A stretch of DNA of 11,775 bases from Rhodoferax sp. OV413 (GTDB lineage Bacteria > Pseudomonadota > Gammaproteobacteria > Burkholderiales > Burkholderiaceae_C): assembly GCA_945861195.1 (NCBI GenBank), contig CAMATS010000036.1, positions 1 through 11,775 of the forward strand, in the 5' to 3' direction. Shown here one piece after another: positions 7,603 through 11,775 of the stretch. The stretch's first letter is position 1, and the number at the start of each line of letters is the position of its first letter. The notes beneath the pieces were generated by a model. The model did not search any database and had not been told where the DNA came from. It was given only the letters and a program-made list of their open reading frames with translations. Position numbers and translations under genes: made by a program.

Positions 7603-8230
7603 ACCCCGAGAGCCTGCGATGCCCGGCCCATACTCGGTGCTGCTGGTTGAGGACGACCTGGCCCTGAGCGGCTATCTTGCCTCTTCCCTCATCGATGCTG
7701 GCTATGCGGTGCAGTCGGTCAGTCACCGGGCCGAGGCTGGCTTGCGGCTGGCTCTTGCGCCCAGCCCGCAACTCATGCTGCTAGACCTGGGCCTGCCGCC
7801 CCATGCCAGTGGCATGGGAGAAGGCCTCGCGGTGCTGGATGACGCCCTGCAAAAATCGCCCGCCATCAAGGTTATTGTGCTCACCGGGCAAGACGAAGAC
7901 GCCGCCGCACTTGAAGCCATCCGCCGGGGCGCCTTTGATTTTCTGGTCAAGCCGGCCAGCCTGGCCAGCATCCACAGCGCGCTGAGCCGGGCCAAACTAT
8001 TCCACCACGCCGAGGGCCGCATGACAGCCGCCGGCGAGGCACGCCTGCAGTTGACGGCACGCCTTAGAGAGGGCCCCAAAGAGGCCGCCTCGAGTGCCGA
8101 AGAGCAGCTCTTGCGGCGCACCTGGGTGGCCGCCGGTTACAACGTGGCCGAGGTGGCGCGCCAACTTGGCATGGCCAGAGAGCATGTTTACTACTACTTA
8201 AACAAGTATGGATTCCGCCGCCCTGACTAA
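7589..8230 (+). CDS. Response regulator, REC plus Fis-type HTH
   Basis: The start GTG 7589 is chosen by its AGGAG. The 213-residue product has a receiver domain at about 14-135: acidic cluster E21-D22-D23, phospho-acceptor D66 in LLDLGLP, T99 in VLTG and K121 in FLVKP, so all conserved receiver residues are present. The loop after D66 (PPHASGMGEG) is extended, as I recall from PrsR, the PEP-CTERM-system regulator. After a linker, residues about 172-210 form a Fis-type helix-turn-helix (NVAEVARQLGMAREHVYYYL). There is no AAA+ sigma-54 domain between them, so the plan is ActR/RegA-like, not NtrC-like. Its stop lies 23 bases inside the kinase gene, which marks the two as a cognate pair. Likely targets are the pilus operon and the prepilin gene; this is inferred from location only. 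Confidence 0.88.
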   Translation: MTTAKPREPAMPGPYSVLLVEDDLALSGYLASSLIDAGYAVQSVSHRAEAGLRLALAPSPQLMLLDLGLPPHASGMGEGLAVLDDALQKSPAIKVIVLTGQDEDAAALEAIRRGAFDFLVKPASLASIHSALSRAKLFHHAEGRMTAAGEARLQLTARLREGPKEAASSAEEQLLRRTWVAAGYNVAEVARQLGMAREHVYYYLNKYGFRRPD

Positions 8231-9353
8231 CCTGTCGCTGGTTTGTCTGGCCGCCGGGCTGACCCTGTTTGTCACCAGCAGGCGCCTGGCCCAGCGCGCC
8301 CGGCTCTACCAGGCCGGCATGCAAAGCCTGCTGCAGCTTGGCGCCAAGGGGCTCGAGCCGCTGGATATCCCGCCTGCCGCCTGGCCGCTGCTGCGCGCCG
8401 GTGGTTGGCAGCACCTGCAACTCTCGGGTGACTGGTTTGGTTACCTGGTTGATTCCGAGTGGGGCCAGAAACCGGCGCAGCCCGTGGCGGCGGGTCCAAA
8501 AAGCCGAGGGCCGCTGGCCTTCAGGCTGAGCAGCGGCAATGATGTGTTGCTGGTCATGACACTCAGCCACAGCGTTGTCGGGGGCGAGCGCCGCCTGTTT
8601 GCCGACCAGCTCGCCCGGGTATTTGTGCTGCTGCTGGAGTCTGCCTTGCGGGTTCGTACCGAAGCTATTTCGGTGGCCATGGCCGAGCGTGCCAGGCTCA
8701 CCCTTTATCTTCAGCACGACATGCGCAACCTGGCCCAATGGGTGGGCTGGGTTTGCGCTGATTTCAATGATTGCCAGCAGTACGAAGGTTTGCTGGCAGC
8801 TGCGCGGCGGCTACAAAAAAATGCGCCGCTGGCCCGCGAGCGTGCACAGCGCTTGGTGGCCTCGATCGCCAACAACCCGGCGAGCCAACAGCCGGCGCTG
8901 CTGGACCTACGCTCAGCGGCCGGCAATGCAGCACATCTGGCCGGGGTGGAGGTGCATATCTCGGGCCAGGCGCAGGCCTGGATTGCACCGGCCCTGCTGG
9001 CCCGCGCCCTCGACAACCTGTTCTCCAACCTGTCGCCCAATTGGCGCAACCCCGGCGCTGAAAAACCGGTGCTCCACCTGCAGACCATTGAAGCCGGCCC
9101 ATTCAAGGCGGCAGCCTCCGAGGTGCGCTTCTTCAGCCCATCGCTGCAAGGGCAGCGGCAGATCTCGCCGGCCAAGCTGTTTGAGCCCTTTGCCAGCGGA
9201 CGACCTGGCGGGCTCGGGCTTGGCCTGTACCAGGCGCGCAAAAGCCTGCAAGAAGCGGGTGGTGACCTGAGTGCTGAGATTGATGCCAATGGCATCCACT
9301 TTGCCCTCACCATTCCGGCCAGCGCCCCGGTGGTTGCCAGTACGGCTGGCTGA
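8208..9353 (+). CDS. Membrane-anchored histidine kinase, partner of the preceding regulator
   Basis: The start ATG 8208 overlaps the regulator by 23 bases. The 381-residue product has one N-terminal membrane helix (about 5-23), then a region of about 130 residues with no recognised sensor fold. The H-box is LYLQHDMRNLAQW with phospho-acceptor H170, the HDxxN form also found in PrsK-type kinases. The ATPase domain has an N-box LDNLFSN (268-274), an F-box FEPF (325-328) and a G2 box GLGLGL (335-340). The usual G1 DxGxG motif is not found: its place, about 306-315, reads VRFFSPSLQG. This may mean altered ATP binding or a degenerate but working site. With one helix and almost no periplasmic part, it probably senses a cytoplasmic or membrane signal. 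A 31-codon relative of its H-box region occurs at 9760-9852. Confidence 0.88.
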   Translation: MDSAALTNLSLVCLAAGLTLFVTSRRLAQRARLYQAGMQSLLQLGAKGLEPLDIPPAAWPLLRAGGWQHLQLSGDWFGYLVDSEWGQKPAQPVAAGPKSRGPLAFRLSSGNDVLLVMTLSHSVVGGERRLFADQLARVFVLLLESALRVRTEAISVAMAERARLTLYLQHDMRNLAQWVGWVCADFNDCQQYEGLLAAARRLQKNAPLARERAQRLVASIANNPASQQPALLDLRSAAGNAAHLAGVEVHISGQAQAWIAPALLARALDNLFSNLSPNWRNPGAEKPVLHLQTIEAGPFKAAASEVRFFSPSLQGQRQISPAKLFEPFASGRPGGLGLGLYQARKSLQEAGGDLSAEIDANGIHFALTIPASAPVVASTAG

Positions 9354-9363
9354 GCGGGCATGC

Positions 9364-9380
9364 AGCCGCGCCTGGCGGCT
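9364..9380 (+). other. GC-rich hairpin after the kinase gene
   Basis: AGCCGC and GCGGCT pair as a 6-bp stem with a 5-base loop, eleven bases after the kinase stop. There is no T run after it, so it is not a standard intrinsic terminator. It may mark the operon end or help Rho-dependent termination or mRNA stability. Confidence 0.3.
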
Positions 9381-9405
9381 CAATCGGCCGGTGCTGTCTG
9401 GGGGC

Positions 9406-9762
9406 TCAATGCAAATGCCGCGGCTTGCGACCGCCGCCGTGGCCGCCACCATGCCCGCCGCCAGAGCCACCGCCCGAGCCACGCGGGGGCTTGCCGAGCT
9501 GCATGGAGTTCACCAGGTCGTCAAAGCGCTGAGCGAACAGCTTGTCAATCTCGGCCACCACGCCTGAGAGCTCGGCGCCATCAAAGTGGCGCTCCATCAT
9601 GTTGACCACGTCCTGCACCAGCAGGTCACGCTGAACTTGCATGATGGAAGCTGGGTCCGGCCCGACAAACAGCATCATGAAATCATCGCGCGACTCGGCC
9701 TCTGAATCCTCTTCTTCATCGTCAAAATCTGCGTCATAAAAAGTCACCTCGACCGCAGCACC
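9406..9762 (-). pseudogene. 5'-truncated second copy of the acidic Gly/His-tail protein gene
   Basis: This minus-strand frame encodes a near-copy of residues 96-209 of the intact protein at 10865-11494. Apart from one extra four-residue Gly-repeat unit, I count about six amino-acid differences in about 110, including ADFDDEEEDS versus AEFDDEDEET. The stop is TGA rather than TAG. Homology ends at the codons for GAAVEV (near 9760). The N-terminal 95 residues of the family are missing and replaced by sequence from the opposite strand of a kinase-like gene. The frame continues open to an ATG at 9868-9870, so a 154-residue chimera could in theory be made. No ribosome site or promoter is evident, and half the conserved domain is absent. 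Most differences are conservative or silent, so it probably derives from a functional diverged gene. Treated as a pseudogene. Confidence 0.85.
9406..9762. repeat. Direct repeat, left copy (flanks the prepilin gene)
   Basis: This block is homologous, in the same orientation, to 10865-11209. Positions 9581-9696 are base-for-base identical to 11028-11143 (116 bp), while both sides show scattered mismatches. The two copies start about 1.46 kb apart and enclose the prepilin gene and its terminator. Confidence 0.85.
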
Positions 9763-9852
9763 GGCGCCATTCCCGCCGCACTTGCCGAGCGCGCCCGGCC
9801 CCCGCTGTACCTGCAGCATGACATGCGCAACCTGGCGCAGTGGGTGGGCCGG
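9760..9852 (+). pseudogene. Remnant of a second histidine-kinase gene (H-box region)
   Basis: In one plus-strand frame, 31 codons read TGAIPAALAERAR then PPLYLQHDMRNLAQWVGR. Aligned without gaps to residues 151-181 of the intact kinase, 24 of 31 residues match, and the stretch LYLQHDMRNLAQWVG is identical. About ten of the matching codons differ silently, and base identity is about 76 percent by hand count. So this is not a recent copy of the adjacent gene but a diverged relative that was under selection on its protein. Similarity starts within a few bases of where the truncated minus-strand gene ends and stops at the Trp/Arg position. The frame runs on to TAA 9967-9969 with no kinase-like residues. 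No start codon or ribosome site belongs to it. It is a dead fragment of about 93 bp. Confidence 0.75.
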
Positions 9853-10035
9853 GCTCGGGGCTGTACCCATCTCGCAAAAATCTGCGCCAAGCCGTTGGTG
9901 ACCCGCGCGCCCAGGCCGGCGCGCAACCGTAAAAATCCTTCACTTCTGTGGGCAGGTGTTCATCTTTAATATCCCGCCCAGGCAGCTTGGATGGTGTTCG
10001 TTCAGGCCCTACTTCAATTTTTTAAGGATGTCACT
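9853..10035. promoter_or_regulatory. Intergenic leader upstream of the prepilin gene
   Basis: No gene is visible here. A GC-rich inverted repeat (GCGCGCC 9905-9911 with GGCGCGC 9918-9924) lies in the first part. Base composition then turns AT-richer, as expected of a promoter. Candidate -10 elements are TTTAAT (9965-9970, no good -35) and TACTTC (10010-10015, with TTGGAT 9987-9992 as -35 and a 17-base spacer); both are weak. GGTGTTC occurs twice in direct order (9955-9961 and 9993-9999), a possible regulator site. No clear sigma-54 GG/GC promoter was found, in line with a regulator lacking an AAA+ domain. Confidence 0.35.
10024..10028 (+). promoter_or_regulatory. Strong ribosome binding site of the prepilin
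   Basis: AAGGA lies seven bases before ATG 10036 and fixes that start over an in-frame upstream codon at 9991. It is among the clearest ribosome sites in the window, as expected of a highly expressed subunit gene. Confidence 0.75.
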
Positions 10036-10698
10036 ATGAAATCTCGCGCACCGGCCCATCAAAAGGGCTTTACGCTGGTGGAAATCGCCATTGTGCTGGT
10101 CATCATTGGTTTGCTGTTGGGCGGCGTGCTCAAGGGGCAGTCGTTGATCGAAGGCTCCAAGGTCAAGGCCATGGTCAATGAATATCGCGGCACTGCGTCT
10201 GCCATCAACGTCTACCTCGACAAGTACAGGGCTGTTCCTGGCGACGATCTGCTGGTCGTCGCCCACACCGGCACCGGCACAGTGCCGACCGCCGCCACGG
10301 GTGGTAACGGCGTGATCGACACAGGTACCTGGGTTGGTGCGGCCGCTGCAGTAGCTACAAATGAGTCAAGTTTGTTCTGGGAGCATGCCCGTGCAGCCGG
10401 CATTGTCGGCGGCGCCACGGGAGGCACATCCAGCAGCAGCCTGGGCGGTACGCTCGGCGTGACGTCCAACGTTTTGCGTCCAAACAGCCCAGCTGGTGCG
10501 CGCGGCCAATTCGTCGTCTGCGCCAGCGGCGTGCCCGGCAGCATTGCTGTGCAGATCGACACTAGCATGGACGAAGGCACTGGCAACACCGGTTATGTCT
10601 TTGCCTCGAATCAGGCAGGGCTCCCGATCGTTGCGGCGACTGCTAACGTAGCCGCGTATGCCCAGGCGGCCACCTACACGCAATGCTTCCAAAGCTAA
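10036..10698 (+). CDS. Type IV prepilin (major-pilin candidate)
   Basis: The start ATG 10036 is set by AAGGA. The 220-residue protein has an 11-residue basic leader ending HQKG, then FTLVEIAIVLVIIGLLLGG. That is a class III signal: prepilin peptidase would cut after G11, leaving Phe1 to be methylated and Glu5 (E16 of the precursor) in place. The helix continues through VKAMVNEYRGTASAINVYLDKY to RAVPGDD, a form I recall from many betaproteobacterial prepilins with the later SLFWEHARAAG motif (112-122). The globular part is rich in Gly, Ala, Ser and Thr. It has only two cysteines, C162 and C217, placed to close a C-terminal disulfide loop as in many pilins. A strong ribosome site and its own terminator suggest high, separate expression. 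The operon upstream is the likely assembly machine. Major rather than minor pilin is inferred. Confidence 0.9.
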   Translation: MKSRAPAHQKGFTLVEIAIVLVIIGLLLGGVLKGQSLIEGSKVKAMVNEYRGTASAINVYLDKYRAVPGDDLLVVAHTGTGTVPTAATGGNGVIDTGTWVGAAAAVATNESSLFWEHARAAGIVGGATGGTSSSSLGGTLGVTSNVLRPNSPAGARGQFVVCASGVPGSIAVQIDTSMDEGTGNTGYVFASNQAGLPIVAATANVAAYAQAATYTQCFQS

Positions 10699-10772
10699 AG
10701 CGGGCCGCTGTTTTGGCCGTGGGTTTGTGATTGGGTGAATTGAAAAGCGCCTAGCGCCAAGCGGCCCAAACC

Positions 10773-10803
10773 AAAAAGAGCATCTTCGGATGCTCTTTTT
10801 TTT
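10773..10803. terminator. Bidirectional intrinsic terminator with UUCG loop
   Basis: The stem GAGCATC (10778-10784) and GATGCTC (10789-10795) closes a TTCG tetraloop. It is flanked by five A before and eight T after, so it works on the plus strand for the prepilin and, with the A run read as T, on the minus strand for the convergent gene. Confidence 0.93.
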
Positions 10804-10819
10804 GCCGAGGTTTGAAAGG

Positions 10820-10859
10820 GCTGACGCAACCGGCCCCGCGCGGGGCTTAAAAAGTCAGC
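10820..10859. other. Nested inverted repeat between the convergent genes
   Basis: The outer arms GCTGAC (10820-10825) and GTCAGC (10854-10859) enclose a 14-base perfect palindrome GCCCCGCGCGGGGC (10833-10846). On the minus-strand transcript it lies just after the stop of the convergent gene. It has no downstream T run there, so it may act as a 3' stabilising hairpin ahead of the terminator. Confidence 0.45.
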
Positions 10860-10864
10860 GCTGG

Positions 10865-11209
10865 CTAGTGCAAATGCCGAGGCTTGCGCCCTCCGCCGTG
10901 ACCGCCACCATGGCCACCGCCAGAGCCGCGCGGTGGCTTGCCCAATTGCATGGAATTCACCAAATCGTCAAAGCGCTGTCCAAACAGCTTGTCAATCTCA
11001 GCCACAACGCCACCTAGTTCAGCGCCGTCAAAGTGGCGCTCCATCATGTTGACCACGTCCTGCACCAGCAGGTCACGCTGAACTTGCATGATGGAAGCTG
11101 GGTCCGGCCCGACAAACAGCATCATGAAATCATCGCGCGACTCAGCCTCTGTTTCTTCGTCTTCGTCGTCAAATTCAGCGTCATAAAAAGTCACTTCGAC
11201 CGCAGCGCC
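10865..11209. repeat. Direct repeat, right copy (within the intact gene)
   Basis: This is the partner of 9406-9762. The identical core is 11028-11143. Outside the core, mismatches are mostly at silent positions, plus one 12-base length difference in the Gly-repeat part. Confidence 0.85.
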
Positions 11210-11494
11210 AGTGGCGGCCAAATCGTTGAGGTTCATGCAGACCTCGTCCAAAATCTGGCGAAAATCATCGTCGCCGGCCACAGTCCAGCAGATTTGCAGC
11301 ATGTGCTCTTGCGCCTCAAACTTGATGCCTGGCTCATCCTCGTAGCTGCTCTCGGCAGCGTCGGCCAGGGAGCGGGCGCCGGCATACTTCCAGAGCGGCT
11401 TGAGCGCATCTTGCAGCTGTTCGAATGCGACTTCGGGGCGCAGGGTGATCTGGCCGTGCACATGGATTTCAAAAGGGGCATGAGAGCTTGGCAT
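10865..11494 (-). CDS. Conserved acidic protein with Gly/His-rich tail, unknown function (possibly DUF6806)
   Basis: The chosen start is ATG 11494, giving MPSSHAPFEIHVHGQITLRP and 209 residues. A TTG at 11548 would overlap the neighbouring gene's stop and add residues that look like its shadow. No clear ribosome site precedes either. Visible parts: an alpha/beta-looking N-terminal half (about 7-104) with FEIHVHGQITL and a matching VEVTFYDAEF strand near 99-108; a very acidic stretch (about 105-122) rich in Asp/Glu; a helical segment DDFMMLFVGPDPASIMQVQ and DLLVQDVVNMMERHF; and a tail of repeated GGGH units ending RKPRHLH that might bind metal. It has no signal peptide or membrane helix, so it is cytoplasmic. 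I recall a Burkholderiales family of this look (perhaps DUF6806) but cannot verify it. The C-terminal 114 residues are duplicated at 9406-9762. It converges on the prepilin and shares its terminator; a pilus role is not shown. Confidence 0.8.
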   Translation of the reverse strand: MPSSHAPFEIHVHGQITLRPEVAFEQLQDALKPLWKYAGARSLADAAESSYEDEPGIKFEAQEHMLQICWTVAGDDDFRQILDEVCMNLNDLAATGAAVEVTFYDAEFDDEDEETEAESRDDFMMLFVGPDPASIMQVQRDLLVQDVVNMMERHFDGAELGGVVAEIDKLFGQRFDDLVNSMQLGKPPRGSGGGHGGGHGGGRKPRHLH

Positions 11495-11544
11495 GGCGCT
11501 GAGTGTAGTACGGCCAGAGGGCTTGGTGTGCCAGTGCGCATGCC

Positions 11545-11775
11545 TCAAGAGCGGCGCGAAAGTGGCAGGTTGAGCAGCAGATTTTGGGGTTTGAGTTTGA
11601 GCCGGTTCTGCTCGTCCATGGCCATCGCCAGGTACACCGGCCGTGCGGCCACGGCTGCGAGCATGTCAGTCGGGTTGACAAACTCCAGACGAAACAGGCA
11701 CAGCAGGCGGCGCATGCGCTCCTGCTCTGGCTCGTCGCCCCGGTAGAGATCATTCAGTATGGCGCTGGCCTGGGC
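11545..11775 (-). CDS. C-terminal end of an unrecognised protein, partial
   Basis: A minus-strand frame is open from the right edge to TGA at 11545-11547, giving 76 residues with no start inside the window. It reads AQASAILNDLYRGDEPEQER at the edge, then an alternating hydrophobic and charged helical region containing LCLFRLEFVNPTDMLAAVAA and VYLAMAMDEQNRLKLKPQ, ending LPLSRRS. Codon use matches the neighbours, and the competing frames have poorer composition (many Cys, Ser and Trp). It lies 50 bases upstream of the Gly/His-tail gene on the same strand, so the two may be co-transcribed. I do not recognise the family; no membrane helix or catalytic motif is apparent in this portion. Confidence 0.65.
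   Translation of the reverse strand, partial: AQASAILNDLYRGDEPEQERMRRLLCLFRLEFVNPTDMLAAVAARPVYLAMAMDEQNRLKLKPQNLLLNLPLSRRS

Noticed and set aside
9734..9943. Minus-strand frame of 69 codons over the scar
   Set aside because: Arg/Ala/Gly-rich with no similarity visible; the plus strand here has the kinase H-box match.
9943..10035. Sigma-54 promoter for the prepilin
   Set aside because: I looked for GG-N10-GC elements matching TGGCAC-N5-TTGC and found none convincing; the regulator also lacks the domain needed to activate sigma-54.
10831..10853. GC-rich palindrome followed by TTAAAAAG as a second terminator
   Set aside because: The A run would be on the wrong side for the minus-strand gene and there is no T run on the plus strand; kept only as a hairpin.
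11033..11746. 237-codon plus-strand frame opposite the Gly/His-tail gene
   Set aside because: The minus-strand protein is supported by its near-copy at 9406-9762, where changes are mostly silent or conservative in the minus frame; this is the shadow.
1..11775. CRISPR array, tRNA/rRNA genes, transposase or integrase
   Set aside because: No regular spacer repeats, tRNA-like cloverleaf or transposase motifs were seen; the direct repeats are gene-derived and not insertion-sequence ends.

Overview
The window is GC-rich, with almost every base coding. It looks like a chromosomal segment of a Gram-negative betaproteobacterium, probably Burkholderiales and perhaps Comamonadaceae. That guess rests on codon and GC style, the secretin and pilus gene set, and the prepilin family; no 16S or other strict marker is present.

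Positions 1-9353 read as one long plus-strand operon for a type IV pilus / type II secretion-like machine of the MSHA type. In order: the C-terminal end of an outer-membrane secretin; a GspB/MshN-like TPR protein; a GspE/MshE assembly ATPase with an N-terminal MshEN (c-di-GMP-type) domain; a GspF/MshG platform protein; a GspL-like protein that appears to combine PilM-like and PilN-like parts; a PilO/MshJ-like protein; a short exported PilP/MshK-like protein; a 78-aa two-helix membrane protein; a response regulator with a Fis-type HTH; and a membrane-anchored histidine kinase. Five junctions overlap by 1-4 nt (ATGA or TGATG) and two more overlap by 14 and 23 nt, so translational coupling is likely. 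The machine would span the envelope (secretin, alignment complex, platform, ATPase), and the two-component pair at the operon end is the obvious candidate regulator.

Positions 9354-10035 hold no intact gene and are the most unusual part. A 5'-truncated second copy of the minus-strand gene found further right (10865-11494) abuts, within a few bases, a short plus-strand remnant of a second, diverged copy of the histidine-kinase H-box region. A type IV prepilin follows (10036-10698) with a good Shine-Dalgarno sequence and a bidirectional UUCG-loop terminator. The intact minus-strand gene, encoding an acidic protein of unknown function with a Gly/His-rich tail, comes next. The prepilin is therefore bracketed by direct repeats of about 350 bp that share a 116-bp identical block.

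This layout (kinase, truncated gene joined to kinase H-box, pilin, full gene) is what a tandem duplication or single-crossover insertion of a kinase-pilin-gene unit would leave after decay. The right edge holds the 3' end of an unrecognised minus-strand gene.
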